Part shown: piece by piece, positions 17,167 through 25,854 of the stretch | Layout of the letters: each line of letters starts with the position of its first letter | How positions within the stretch are numbered: the first letter of the stretch is position 1 | Position numbers and translations under genes: made by a program | Notes under the pieces: model-generated | The model's input: the letters and a program-made list of their open reading frames with translations, nothing else | Told to the model about the DNA's origin: nothing | Database searches by the model: none | Assembly (NCBI RefSeq): GCF_900096565.1 | Contig: NZ_FMYP01000022.1 | Span: 1 to 50,677, forward strand | Origin: Williamwhitmania taraxaci | Lineage (GTDB): Bacteria; Bacteroidota; Bacteroidia; Bacteroidales; Williamwhitmaniaceae | Length of the DNA: 50,677 bases | Direction of reading: 5' to 3'

Positions 17167-18111
17167 CTATGAATGTTTTTCCTCGTGGTTATCGTCGGGT
17201 TTAACAAAGGGAAAGAGCCTGTTCTTTGGAGGCAAGTAGTAAATCCTCGGTTTTGTTCCCAACTCGGGCATTAGCTGGTAAGCACCATTATCGCTCAGCA
17301 GCTGGCTCAACCGAACGGTTTGCTTTGTGGTTCCATTTGTAACCGCATCCTCATTGAAGTCGCCAAAATAGTAAACACCGTTGGGGCATGCAGTAACACA
17401 GTAAGGAAGTTCACCCTTTCGCAATTTATCAGCACTGAAAAGACACTTGGTAATGGTTCCCTTCTTTTGTGGAACGTTGAGTTCGATATCGTAAACCAAG
17501 TCCACATCCTTATCGGCATCCTTTGGTTCAAACCAGTTGAAGCTGCGGGCAGAGTACGGGCAAGCCGCAATACAAAACCGGCAGCCGATGCACCGCTCGT
17601 TGTCAATGAGCACTATTCCGTCGTTTCGCTTGAAGGTTGCATTTACCGGGCACACCGAAACACAGGGAGGGTTATCGCAGTGCTGACACTGCTTTGGCAT
17701 ATGATACGGTTTTGTGCTTTCCGTATCTTGCATCTGAAGCGTATTTAGGTGATACTGCTCCGGACGCAAATGGTGTGCTGTTTGACAAGATCTCACACAA
17801 TTCCTTGCGTTTCGACATTTCGACAAGTCCAAAACCATCACCCAACTCTTTCCGGGAATTCCCTCACGACCACGACCCTGTTGATCCTCGAACAGCTCTT
17901 TGCGTGGGTCGCGAATTTTCAACGAATCCACCTCTACCAACTTTCCATCGGCAGTGAGCAACTTAACATGCTGTCCCTCTTTTTTTTCCTCAAACTTGAG
18001 TGCGGCCAACAGCGATCCACCCACGGCAATACTGCCAAGCCCAAACAATCCGGCGTTTTTAAGAAACTCTCGTCTAGATTCCTTTTTATTCTTTTCTGAT
18101 TCGTCTACCAT
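17167..18111 (-). CDS. Tat-exported multi-cluster ferredoxin subunit (NrfC/DmsB-like) with two missing cysteines
   Basis: The Fe-S partner of the NrfD-type protein, 314 residues. The N-terminus has a twin-arginine signal (SRREFLKNAG at 12-21) and a hydrophobic stretch, so the mature protein should face the periplasm. Four Cys motifs occur: I at Cys99, Cys105, Cys109; II at Cys142, 145, 150, 154; III at Cys174, 177, 180, 184; IV at Cys223, Cys238, Cys242. In NrfC/DmsB-type proteins motifs I and IV each have one more Cys. The equivalent positions here are Ala102 and Ser226. Two clusters thus each lack a ligand and could be [3Fe-4S], be ligated by Ser or another residue, or be absent. It is the first gene of the respiratory operon. 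Confidence 0.9.
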   Translation of the reverse strand: MVDESEKNKKESRREFLKNAGLFGLGSIAVGGSLLAALKFEEKKEGQHVKLLTADGKLVEVDSLKIRDPRKELFEDQQGRGREGIPGKSWVMVLDLSKCRNARNCVRSCQTAHHLRPEQYHLNTLQMQDTESTKPYHMPKQCQHCDNPPCVSVCPVNATFKRNDGIVLIDNERCIGCRFCIAACPYSARSFNWFEPKDADKDVDLVYDIELNVPQKKGTITKCLFSADKLRKGELPYCVTACPNGVYYFGDFNEDAVTNGTTKQTVRLSQLLSDNGAYQLMPELGTKPRIYYLPPKNRLFPFVKPDDNHEEKHS

Positions 18112-18582
18112 AAAAACGACCTAAAGTATTGGGTGAAAAAACGAAACGACTATATCCAAATGTATCACAAATTAGAATATCGTACAATAAATCGTGGTAA
18201 TAAGAGACTAAATAAAATTAGTCTTAATATCAAATAGTCGCTTGAATGCTGAAATCATGCATGTTAAATGTACATGAGACCACTGCTGCCCCATGATTTA
18301 TTTTTGAAGATTCAATTCTTTCAGCAACGAACCCCAACTCTGCATGCATACTATAACTAATTAGATGCTCAAATATTTAATTTTTGTGCATGCGACAAAT
18401 ATATTGGAATCAGCGTATCTGTAGTGCAAAACGCTGACTAGACACAGCTCATCCGCCAAATTTTACAGCTCGTCGTTCTTTCTTTTTTTTCGGTTGCGCT
18501 GTGCCGCATCTTTGCCTTAGAAAATAACATAGCAAGGTTGGAATAAAATATAATCCAACTCAATGCTTAAAAAAATAAGGCC
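18112..18582. other. Divergent intergenic region, respiratory operon / TonB receptor
   Basis: About 470 bases without a credible gene. It must hold the promoters of both the leftward respiratory operon and the rightward TonB receptor. Three GCATG-type words lie within 140 bases: an ATGCATG near 18257, TGCATGCAT at 18341 and GTGCATGCGAC at 18386. A CATCTTTG at 18509-18516, one base off the -7 consensus, faces the receptor gene. I see no terminator-like hairpin. Confidence 0.4.
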
Positions 18583-20727
18583 ATGAGGAACATAATGCTA
18601 CTCACACTGCTCATACTTGCTCAACTAGCAGCAACTGCCCAAATTACAATCAGCGGTAAGGTTACCGATAAGGCAGGACTACCGCTTATTGGTGCTAACG
18701 TGATTGTTAACGGCACGTACGATGGTGCTTCTACCGATACAACGGGCTTTTTCTCTTTTCAGACCGATGCCTCGGATTCACTGATGCTCGAGGTTAGCTA
18801 TATTGGATACGTGACCCAAATCAAGAAAATTGTAACGGGGCAGAAGAGCATCTCTTTTCAACTCGAGGAAACGGGTAATACCCTTGATGATATTACCATT
18901 ACAGCCGGTGCGTTTCAGGCTAGCGATAAGAAGAAGGGGGTATCCCTTAAACCGCTCGACATAATGACTACCGCTGGCGCATCGGGCGATCTTTACGGAG
19001 GCATTAAAACTCTGCCTGGCGTAAATCAGGTTGGGGAGGATGGTCGCCTGTTTGTCCGCGGTGGCGATGGCTACGAAACGAAAACCTTTATTGATGGGTT
19101 GGAGGTTAAGAAACCTTACAACTCATCAACCCCCGACCTTCCGTCACGCGGACGATTCAGCCCTTGGCTCTTCTCCGGAACCCTTTTCAGCACGGGTGGC
19201 TACTCTGCTGAATATGGTGGAGCCCTTTCTTCCGCCTTAATTCTCGAAACAAGCGGTAGCACAAACTTTCAGCAAACAGGAATTTCCATAATGACCGTTG
19301 GGGTTGGTGCATCGCACACCGAACTCTTCAAGAACGGCTCGGTAAGCGTAGCGCTTGATTATACCAACCTTGCCCCCTACTTTAAAATTATGAACCATAA
19401 GCGCAGCTACGAAAAAGCTCCTGAAGCCATTGGTGGAACGGTGGTTGTGCGCAGAAATGTAGGCGATAAAGGTCTTCTGAAGGTGCTATCGTCGGTTTCG
19501 ACCTCAAGCCTAAAGCTGGATTATCCCAACATGGAAGGTGTTGGAACCAGCACAAAGGTTAAGCTAAACGATCAGGACATATATGTAAATGCAGCCTATA
19601 CCCACGATTTAGGGAATGGATGGATTTTAAAACCAGGTATTTCGCTCTCCTCAAATATCACAAACATAGAGCCAGGTAGCGAAAAAGTAAAGGAGAACAT
19701 TCGTGGACTAAACGGGAAAGTACTGATTAAGAAGCGGATTACCAATAAACTTGGAATATCGGCTGGGGCTGAACTGTTTGGAAGCAGCTATAATCAAGAC
19801 TACAACAACAGCATCACAGCACAATCGTTTCACGGCACAAATACCGCAATGCAGTATGCCTCCTTTGTAGAGATGGAGTGGATTGCCTTTAAGAATTTGG
19901 CTTTCCGATTGGGCCAAAGAGCCGAGTATTGGGAAACCGAGGCTAAGTGGAATACGGCTCCAAGGCTCTCAATGGCTTGGCAGCTGAACGAGTGGAGCCA
20001 AATTTCTCTTTCGGCAGGTAAGTTCTACCAGCGGCCCGAAGATCAGTATCTCCGCTTTAACAACACCCTGAACTTTGAGAACGCAACGCACCTAATTGCA
20101 GGTTATCAGATTATCAAAAACAACCGAACCTTCCGTATCGAAGGCTATCAGAAGAATTATGACAACATGGTTCGTTACGGTTCTGACTTTACCAATACTG
20201 CACTCTACAATAATGGAGGCAGCGGAGACGCTCAAGGTATCGACCTTTTCCTACGCGATCAGCAAACCGTTAAGAACCTTGACTACTGGGTGTCTTACTC
20301 CTACATCGAGAGCAAGCGACTCTACAAAGATTATCCCGAGAAGGTAACGCCCAGCTTTCTTTCGAAGCACAACATTACCCTAAACTCGAAGTACTATGTG
20401 CCAAAAATAAGAACTCAATTGGGCATGACCGCCAGCTACCATACTGGCAGGCCATACAACAATCCAAACTCAACAAAATTTATGGATGGAACTGCGCCAG
20501 CTTACTTCGACCTGAGCTTGAGCGCAACCTACCTCACCAACATTTTCAAACGATTTACGGTAATATACGCTTCGGTAAGCAACGTTCTTGGAGCCAACCA
20601 AGTGTATACCTACCGCTACTATAATTCCCCAAACAACCAAGGAACTTACGACCGAATTGCGGTAGCCCCCGATTCTAAACGCTTCTTTGTGATTGGATGT
20701 TTTATTGATCTCAAAAAAACCAAATAG
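18583..20727 (+). CDS. TonB-dependent outer membrane receptor
   Basis: An outer-membrane beta-barrel for active uptake of an unknown ligand, 714 residues. A signal peptide (cleaved near residue 19) is followed by a carboxypeptidase-regulatory-like beta domain (about 21-95, ISGKVTDKAGLPLIGANV). The plug domain (about 110-220, KTLPGVNQVG, RLFVRGGDGYETKTFIDG) and the barrel to the end come next. The protein has no SusD-like partner downstream, so it is a stand-alone receptor rather than a Sus-type pair. The next gene, 33 bases later, encodes an exported TPR-like protein, and a kinase/regulator pair follows. The ligand cannot be inferred; size fits siderophore, metal or small-peptide receptors. 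Confidence 0.93.
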   Translation: MRNIMLLTLLILAQLAATAQITISGKVTDKAGLPLIGANVIVNGTYDGASTDTTGFFSFQTDASDSLMLEVSYIGYVTQIKKIVTGQKSISFQLEETGNTLDDITITAGAFQASDKKKGVSLKPLDIMTTAGASGDLYGGIKTLPGVNQVGEDGRLFVRGGDGYETKTFIDGLEVKKPYNSSTPDLPSRGRFSPWLFSGTLFSTGGYSAEYGGALSSALILETSGSTNFQQTGISIMTVGVGASHTELFKNGSVSVALDYTNLAPYFKIMNHKRSYEKAPEAIGGTVVVRRNVGDKGLLKVLSSVSTSSLKLDYPNMEGVGTSTKVKLNDQDIYVNAAYTHDLGNGWILKPGISLSSNITNIEPGSEKVKENIRGLNGKVLIKKRITNKLGISAGAELFGSSYNQDYNNSITAQSFHGTNTAMQYASFVEMEWIAFKNLAFRLGQRAEYWETEAKWNTAPRLSMAWQLNEWSQISLSAGKFYQRPEDQYLRFNNTLNFENATHLIAGYQIIKNNRTFRIEGYQKNYDNMVRYGSDFTNTALYNNGGSGDAQGIDLFLRDQQTVKNLDYWVSYSYIESKRLYKDYPEKVTPSFLSKHNITLNSKYYVPKIRTQLGMTASYHTGRPYNNPNSTKFMDGTAPAYFDLSLSATYLTNIFKRFTVIYASVSNVLGANQVYTYRYYNSPNNQGTYDRIAVAPDSKRFFVIGCFIDLKKTK

Positions 20728-20760
20728 CTACTAATTATTAATAACTTAACTACTAAGAAA

Positions 20761-21411
20761 ATGAAAAATCTACTTTTAACAACCGCTCTTTTTCTAGGCC
20801 TTGGCCTAACTGTAAATGCTCAAAACGAACGATTTGCAAAGGGCATGGAAGCATCTCTTACAAAGTTGGATAGCGTAAAAAACCAACAGGACTACCTCAA
20901 TACTGCTGCATCATTCCAGCGTATTGCCCTTGCCGAAAAAACCAGATGGGAACCCTACTACTACTCTGCCTACTGCCGAATAATCGCTGCTTTTATGGAG
21001 CAAGATAAGGATAAGGTAGATGGGATTCTCGACGCTGCTGAGGAGGATTTGAATGCAGCGCTGGCAATCAATTCTAAGAACTCGGAAGTTTATACCATAC
21101 AGGCAATGCTCTACCAAGCCCGCATCAGCGTTAGCTTTACCCGGGGCATGAAATATTCTGGCATGGCCAACGAATCTATTGAAAAAGCTATTGTGATGAA
21201 TCCATCCAACCCACGCGCATACTATATTAAAGGACAGAATATTTTTTACACTCCTGCCATGTTTGGTGGCGGTGCCGATAAAGCAAAACCAAATTTTGAG
21301 AAAGCCTTAGCATTGTTCAACGCACAAGGTACAGCAACAAATAGTTTTGCTCCAGCTTGGGGTAAGAATAAAACTATAGGGATGCTAAAAGCCTGTGAGG
21401 AGAAGCAATAG
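20761..21411 (+). CDS. Exported TPR-like protein
   Basis: A 216-residue protein with a signal peptide (cleavage near VNAQ, residue 20). The helical repeats resemble tetratricopeptides (NAALAINSKNSEVYTIQAML, and SIEKAIVMNPSNPRAYYIKG). Similar small proteins are common in Bacteroidota, often near TonB receptors. It starts 33 bases after the receptor stop and is probably co-transcribed. It likely acts in the periplasm as a protein-binding scaffold, but no partner is shown. Confidence 0.75.
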   Translation: MKNLLLTTALFLGLGLTVNAQNERFAKGMEASLTKLDSVKNQQDYLNTAASFQRIALAEKTRWEPYYYSAYCRIIAAFMEQDKDKVDGILDAAEEDLNAALAINSKNSEVYTIQAMLYQARISVSFTRGMKYSGMANESIEKAIVMNPSNPRAYYIKGQNIFYTPAMFGGGADKAKPNFEKALALFNAQGTATNSFAPAWGKNKTIGMLKACEEKQ

Positions 21412-21423
21412 ATTGATATGGAG

Positions 21424-21455
21424 GCAATCTCTTCTTTATCAAAGGGAGAGATTGC
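21424..21455 (+). terminator. Probable terminator after the receptor/TPR genes
   Basis: A stem of GCAATCTCT (21424-21432) with AGAGATTGC (21447-21455), extendable with G-U pairs, lies 12 bases after the TPR-like gene stop. Only a short T run follows, so termination may be partial. Confidence 0.45.
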
Positions 21456-21529
21456 TTTGCACTCCAATGATTATTGCCACAAAAACGTCTCGTTCTCCTA
21501 TTATCCTTTATATTTGAGTAGATAATAAT

Positions 21530-22582
21530 ATGACCGCCATGAGCAACAAAACTCGAGTACATAAAATACTACGCCATATTTACGATTTGCTGATTTGCGC
21601 AGCCATTGGCGGCTTCATCTCTGCTATTTTTATGGACTTTCAAATCATAAAGTATTTTGGAAATTTTATACAGGGCAGCCTTTATGGAATGTTTATTGGA
21701 GGAGGTGTGTGGAAAGGAAATGAAGTGCTCGGCTACTTTGTATCCAAGAAATATGGCTGGCGCGACCAACCCAAAAAAACATTTATCTGGGATATCATTA
21801 TTTCAGCGCTTTATACTTTTGTCTGGATAAATCTCTGCGATTACATCTTCTTTAAATATTCGCTTGGCATGGAAGGGAAACAGCTAATGTATCAGCTGGT
21901 TTTCACCGGACTAATTACTTTTTTGATAAGTCTTTTTATCACCTCGATCTTCTATAGTAAGGCCTTTTTTCAATCGTGGAGAGAGGCTGTTGTTCGGGAG
22001 GAGAAGTATAAGGCTGAAAGCGAGCGGTTTCACCACCAAATGCTCAAGAATCAGGTTAATCCGCACTTCCTCTTCAATAGTTTAAATACGCTCACCTCGT
22101 TGGTGGAGCAAAATCCCAAAGAGGCGGTGAAGTTCATCAAGAAACTTTCGGATGTTTACCGTTATGTACTTGAGCAGCGCGACAACGAAATGGTTTTGCT
22201 TCAGGAAGAGATTGACCTAGTAAAATCATACGTGTTCATGCAGCAGCATCGCTACGGCGAAAACTTAATGGTATCCATAAACGTGGAGCACCTAAACTGG
22301 ATGCTACCCCCAATGAGCATGCAAATGCTACTGGAAAATGCGATTAAGCATAACACCATAACCGAAGAGAGTCCGCTGTTGATAAGTATCGAGGAAGTGA
22401 ATGGGTATTTGGTTATTTCAAACACCCTAAAGCCAAGACGAAGCCTTGGCGATGAAACCGGAATTGGGTTAAGCAACATTAAATCGAGGTATGAATTCCT
22501 TACCTCTAAGCCAGTATCGTATGGGCCTGAAAATGGGTTACACTTTGTTGTAAGAATTCCATTGCTTGAACCAAATCGCTAA
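21530..22582 (+). CDS. LytS-type sensor histidine kinase
   Basis: A membrane histidine kinase of the HisKA-like LytS/YehU class, 350 residues. Four membrane helices occupy about 17-145, without a large sensor domain outside. The conserved phosphoacceptor region is KNQVNPHFLFNSLNTL, with His179 in NPHFLFN. A reduced ATPase domain follows, with the N box MLLENAIKHN and a G box at DETGIGLSNIKSRY. The regulator gene starts 14 bases after its stop, a typical pair. An ATG at 21539 is an alternative start. The signal is unknown; the neighbouring TonB receptor is a plausible regulated target. Confidence 0.92.
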   Translation: MTAMSNKTRVHKILRHIYDLLICAAIGGFISAIFMDFQIIKYFGNFIQGSLYGMFIGGGVWKGNEVLGYFVSKKYGWRDQPKKTFIWDIIISALYTFVWINLCDYIFFKYSLGMEGKQLMYQLVFTGLITFLISLFITSIFYSKAFFQSWREAVVREEKYKAESERFHHQMLKNQVNPHFLFNSLNTLTSLVEQNPKEAVKFIKKLSDVYRYVLEQRDNEMVLLQEEIDLVKSYVFMQQHRYGENLMVSINVEHLNWMLPPMSMQMLLENAIKHNTITEESPLLISIEEVNGYLVISNTLKPRRSLGDETGIGLSNIKSRYEFLTSKPVSYGPENGLHFVVRIPLLEPNR

Positions 22583-22596
22583 CAAAAACATTGGTT

Positions 22597-23358
22597 ATGA
22601 GAGTTGTAATTCTTGAGGATGAGAAGTTAGCCGCGCAGCGAATGCAACAGCTGCTCAAAAAATGCGCACCCAACATCGAAATTGTGGCCACGCTGCCAAG
22701 CGTGGAGTTGGCCATTGCTTGGTTTACCAATAACCCTGAACCGGAACTCATTTTTGCCGACATTCATCTGGGAGACGGGCTAAGCTTTGAAATATTTGAA
22801 GCAGGACACATCAAGGCACCCATTATTTTTACCACCGCATTTAACGAGTATGCCATACGGGCATTCAAGCATAACAGCATTGATTACTTGCTGAAACCTA
22901 TTGATCCAGAGGAACTGTGTGCTGCAATTAAGAAGCATACCAATAGCCAAAAGTCGGAAGCGAGCACCGGAATTTCAGCCGCCACACTTGCACAGGCCAT
23001 GAAGATGATGACGGCAAGCCATAAATCGCGGTTCCTCATTAAAGTGGGCGATCACCTTCGCCCCATTGATGTTTCGGAGGTTACATTCTTCTACAGCGCA
23101 TCAAAAGATACATTCTTAGTAAATAAGGCCGGCCGCAACTACGCGCTCGACTACTCTCTCGATCAGCTGGAGCAGCTACTCGATCCCGAAAAGTTTTTTC
23201 GAATCTCACGCAGGAGCCTAGTGGCAAAATCGGAAATTACCGAAGTGGTAGTTTATTCAGGAAGTCGATTAAAGGTAAAAGCCAACGCCCTTGGCGACGA
23301 AGAAGCCATAGTAAGCCGCGAAAGAGTGGCCGAATTTAAGGAGTGGTTGGAGAGATAG
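22597..23358 (+). CDS. LytTR-family response regulator
   Basis: A cytoplasmic DNA-binding response regulator, 253 residues, partner of the kinase just upstream. I choose the ATG 22597 (MRVVILEDEK) over an in-frame TTG 6 bases earlier. The receiver domain has the acidic pair Glu8-Asp9, phospho-acceptor Asp55 (FADIHLGDG) and the Lys in YLLKPI. The LytTR DNA-binding domain covers about 145-250 (LIKVGDHLRPIDVSEVTFFY, FFRISRRSLV). All key residues are present, so it should be a functional phospho-relay regulator. Its targets would carry paired LytTR sites, which I could not identify by eye. Confidence 0.93.
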   Translation: MRVVILEDEKLAAQRMQQLLKKCAPNIEIVATLPSVELAIAWFTNNPEPELIFADIHLGDGLSFEIFEAGHIKAPIIFTTAFNEYAIRAFKHNSIDYLLKPIDPEELCAAIKKHTNSQKSEASTGISAATLAQAMKMMTASHKSRFLIKVGDHLRPIDVSEVTFFYSASKDTFLVNKAGRNYALDYSLDQLEQLLDPEKFFRISRRSLVAKSEITEVVVYSGSRLKVKANALGDEEAIVSRERVAEFKEWLER

Positions 23359-23435
23359 TTTGATTAGCAATATATTCACTCATTTCCATAAAAACACCCT
23401 TCACTCCCAGAACAGCCAACCTCATTCCTTTCTTA

Positions 23436-23466
23436 TTGTGCATCATAAACCTACTTCATTTCTTTG
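23436..23466 (+). promoter_or_regulatory. Candidate promoter of the pseudo-receiver/MCP pair
   Basis: A TTG at 23436-23438 and TTTCTTTG at 23459-23466 are separated by 20 bases. This resembles the Bacteroidota TTG / TAnnTTTG promoter, with one mismatch in the -7 box. It lies 27 bases before the ATG at 23494. Confidence 0.4.
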
Positions 23467-23493
23467 TAGTCGGTAAATTAGATGCTTTAAGAA

Positions 23494-24006
23494 ATGGAAA
23501 ACGCTGAGTATTATTCGAACTGCAATGTGGCTACAGCAGAGGAAAATACCCATAAAAGAGTATTTAGTAGCAATGGTGAGCCAACTTCAACAAAAGTTAA
23601 AAAAAGCCAGCAATCTTTCAAAAACCAACCTTTTAGAATAGCGATAGTAAGCAAAAGCGACAGCTTTAGAAAAGAGATAAACACCTTAATAAACGGTGAA
23701 CCACGTGTATCTCTTTGTGGTGTATACGACAACTTAGCCCTTCTCGATACTGATTCGAACACATCCCCTCATATTGTTGTTGTAAATCTAACAACAGAAA
23801 CATACAGTAAAACGTTGGCGTCAATTCGTCAACTTGAAGAAATCTTGTTTCCCCGAATTAATTTCGTAGCGATATCGTCAATATATAACCCAACTTTTTT
23901 AGAACGGTGTTTCTATTCCGGAGTTCGCTTAGTAATTCCAACAGAGCGCCTTTCTAAGGATTTCAAACGAGGTATTGATGCAGTTGCTAGCCGCTTATCC
24001 CTATAG
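23494..24006 (+). CDS. Degenerate receiver (CheY-like) domain protein
   Basis: A 170-residue protein whose region from about 46 to the end follows the CheY fold (FRIAIVSKSDSFRKEIN, then PHIVVVNLT, then VRLVIPTERLS). The phosphorylation residues are missing. The N-terminal acidic pair is replaced (SKSD), the acceptor Asp position is Asn98, and the conserved Lys is replaced by Thr. It is therefore probably a non-phosphorylated pseudo-receiver acting through protein contacts. About 45 polar residues precede the fold and there is no DNA-binding domain. The MCP gene begins 51 bases later and is probably in the same transcript. Confidence 0.65.
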   Translation: MENAEYYSNCNVATAEENTHKRVFSSNGEPTSTKVKKSQQSFKNQPFRIAIVSKSDSFRKEINTLINGEPRVSLCGVYDNLALLDTDSNTSPHIVVVNLTTETYSKTLASIRQLEEILFPRINFVAISSIYNPTFLERCFYSGVRLVIPTERLSKDFKRGIDAVASRLSL

Positions 24007-24057
24007 AGCATAACCCCTTTCCCTATCTCTTATAAACTCAACTAAACAAAATATACA

Positions 24058-25761
24058 ATGAAACTTCCAGAACTGTCTATTAGAGCGAAGCTGCTCACCT
24101 TCTCATTTCTTCTGTTGTTTCTAGTGAACGTTGTGGCCACGCTTTATAGTGTTACTGAATTTCAACGGATTCGCAAAATCAATCAGGCAAACAACCTCGT
24201 AAGTCAGATTGAGAAAAAATTGCTTCAAAGCCGCATCGATCTTTACTCCTTTTCTTACACTTTCAACAGTGAAGAGATAGAGCGTTCGCAAATGACTCTT
24301 TTCGATGTGTTTTCGCTCTTAGACACGGTTAAAGTAGTTGCTGTAGAAATAGATGCAGATACAGCCGCCATATCAAAGTTGGGCGCAAATATTTACTCAT
24401 ACGGTAACGAGCTATCAATTTACATACTTGGAGCCTCCGGCAAACGTGTTGCCGTTGAAACTATGCAGAAAAACTACGATAAGATAACTAGTATTATTGC
24501 TGCGCGAAATATCGCCGTAGATGCAACCACTGCTCAGCATGTGAAAAGTCTAAAGGTCGATAAATCTGTTGCTTCATCAAATAAAGTTCAAAGCCAGCTA
24601 AGCACAAGTTTAGGATACCTTTCACAGCACATAAAAAACGACAGCCTTGTGAAGCTTCTTGCCAATAACCGCGAGCAGCTAGATATACTATTAAATGCCG
24701 AAGAAGAAAACTCCAACAATACACTTGGCTCCGTTGGCGAAACTCTGTTTGGCGAACTGTCGGCAACACAAGCGCAGCTGGCGGCCAACTCCGACAGCGT
24801 TTTCAGCAAAACCATTGTTCGAATAGCAGCATTTATTGGTGTATGCCTTATAATTGGTATTTTTATTGCATTCCTATTCAGCAAAAAGCTATCTGGCAGT
24901 ATTATCAACTTAGCAGAAATCACCAATACGCTATCCAAGGGCGATTTAGCTGTTAAACCCAAGGATGCTCTACTTGCCCGCACCGATGAACTCGGAATGC
25001 TTGCCAATTCGCTGGAGCACATGCGCCTAAACCTGAGAAATGTGGTAATGGGTGTTCAAGATTGCTCTCAAAACCTTTTCTCCTCAAGCCAACAGCTCAA
25101 GGATTCGTCGCAAAGTTTGTCCACCAGCGCCAACTATCAGGCGTCTTCGGTTGAGGAGCTATCATCGTCAATGGAAGAAATTGCTTCGAGCGCAACCCAA
25201 AATAACTCCAACGCCAACAGGGCCGACACAACTGCAGAAAAATGTGCGGAGGCCATGAAGCAAATCCACATTACTTCCAAAGATGCTGTGGAAAATATTC
25301 ATTTGGTAGAGCAGAAGATTGCCATAGTAAACGAAATTGCACAACAAACCAACCTTTTGGCTCTAAACGCAGCTGTTGAAGCTGCCCGTGCAGGTCAATA
25401 TGGTGCCAGCTTTGGTGTTGTAGCCAAAGAGGTTAGGAACCTAGCAGAAAAAAGTCGTAAGGCTGCCGACGAAATAGCCAAGGTAGCAGCCAGCGGCGTG
25501 GCTTTATCGCAAAAAACAGTGTTGTCGGTAATCGATGCCATACCGCTCATTGAGAACAACCAAAATGCGGTTCAGGAAATTGCGGCCGCAAGTATTGAGC
25601 AAAGCTCAAGCATTAACCACATAAATACCGCCATAAACGAAATGAACGGAACCGTGCAGGAAAATGCTGCTGCATCAGAACAACTGGCTGCAAACGCCGA
25701 TGCTGTTACCGCTCATGCTGAAACTCTAAAAGAGATGGTTGCTTTTTTCAAAATGAGCTAG
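24058..25761 (+). CDS. Methyl-accepting chemotaxis protein
   Basis: A membrane receptor of 567 residues. The first membrane helix is at about 10-30 and a helical sensor domain spans about 35-255, without a clear ligand motif. The second helix (about 255-280), a HAMP domain (about 282-335) and a long coiled-coil signalling domain follow. The hairpin tip QQTNLLALNAAVEAARAG is intact and is the part that binds CheA/CheW in canonical systems. No che genes or motility genes are in this window, so the output is unknown. It follows the pseudo-receiver gene closely. It may feed a distant chemosensory array or a non-motility pathway. Confidence 0.93.
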   Translation: MKLPELSIRAKLLTFSFLLLFLVNVVATLYSVTEFQRIRKINQANNLVSQIEKKLLQSRIDLYSFSYTFNSEEIERSQMTLFDVFSLLDTVKVVAVEIDADTAAISKLGANIYSYGNELSIYILGASGKRVAVETMQKNYDKITSIIAARNIAVDATTAQHVKSLKVDKSVASSNKVQSQLSTSLGYLSQHIKNDSLVKLLANNREQLDILLNAEEENSNNTLGSVGETLFGELSATQAQLAANSDSVFSKTIVRIAAFIGVCLIIGIFIAFLFSKKLSGSIINLAEITNTLSKGDLAVKPKDALLARTDELGMLANSLEHMRLNLRNVVMGVQDCSQNLFSSSQQLKDSSQSLSTSANYQASSVEELSSSMEEIASSATQNNSNANRADTTAEKCAEAMKQIHITSKDAVENIHLVEQKIAIVNEIAQQTNLLALNAAVEAARAGQYGASFGVVAKEVRNLAEKSRKAADEIAKVAASGVALSQKTVLSVIDAIPLIENNQNAVQEIAAASIEQSSSINHINTAINEMNGTVQENAAASEQLAANADAVTAHAETLKEMVAFFKMS

Positions 25762-25815
25762 AGGAATACCTGGAAATGTAGACACTTATTTGAATTACAA
25801 AACATTGATAACAAT

Positions 25816-25844
25816 ATAGGGCTGGTAAGCAATACCAGCCCTAT
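25816..25844. terminator. Bidirectional terminator
   Basis: A perfect 11-bp stem, ATAGGGCTGGT (25816-25826) with ACCAGCCCTAT (25834-25844), and a 7-base loop. It lies between the convergent MCP and phospholipase genes and is followed by a T-rich stretch on the plus strand (tgtttt). Confidence 0.8.
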
Positions 25845-25854
25845 TGTTTTGTGC

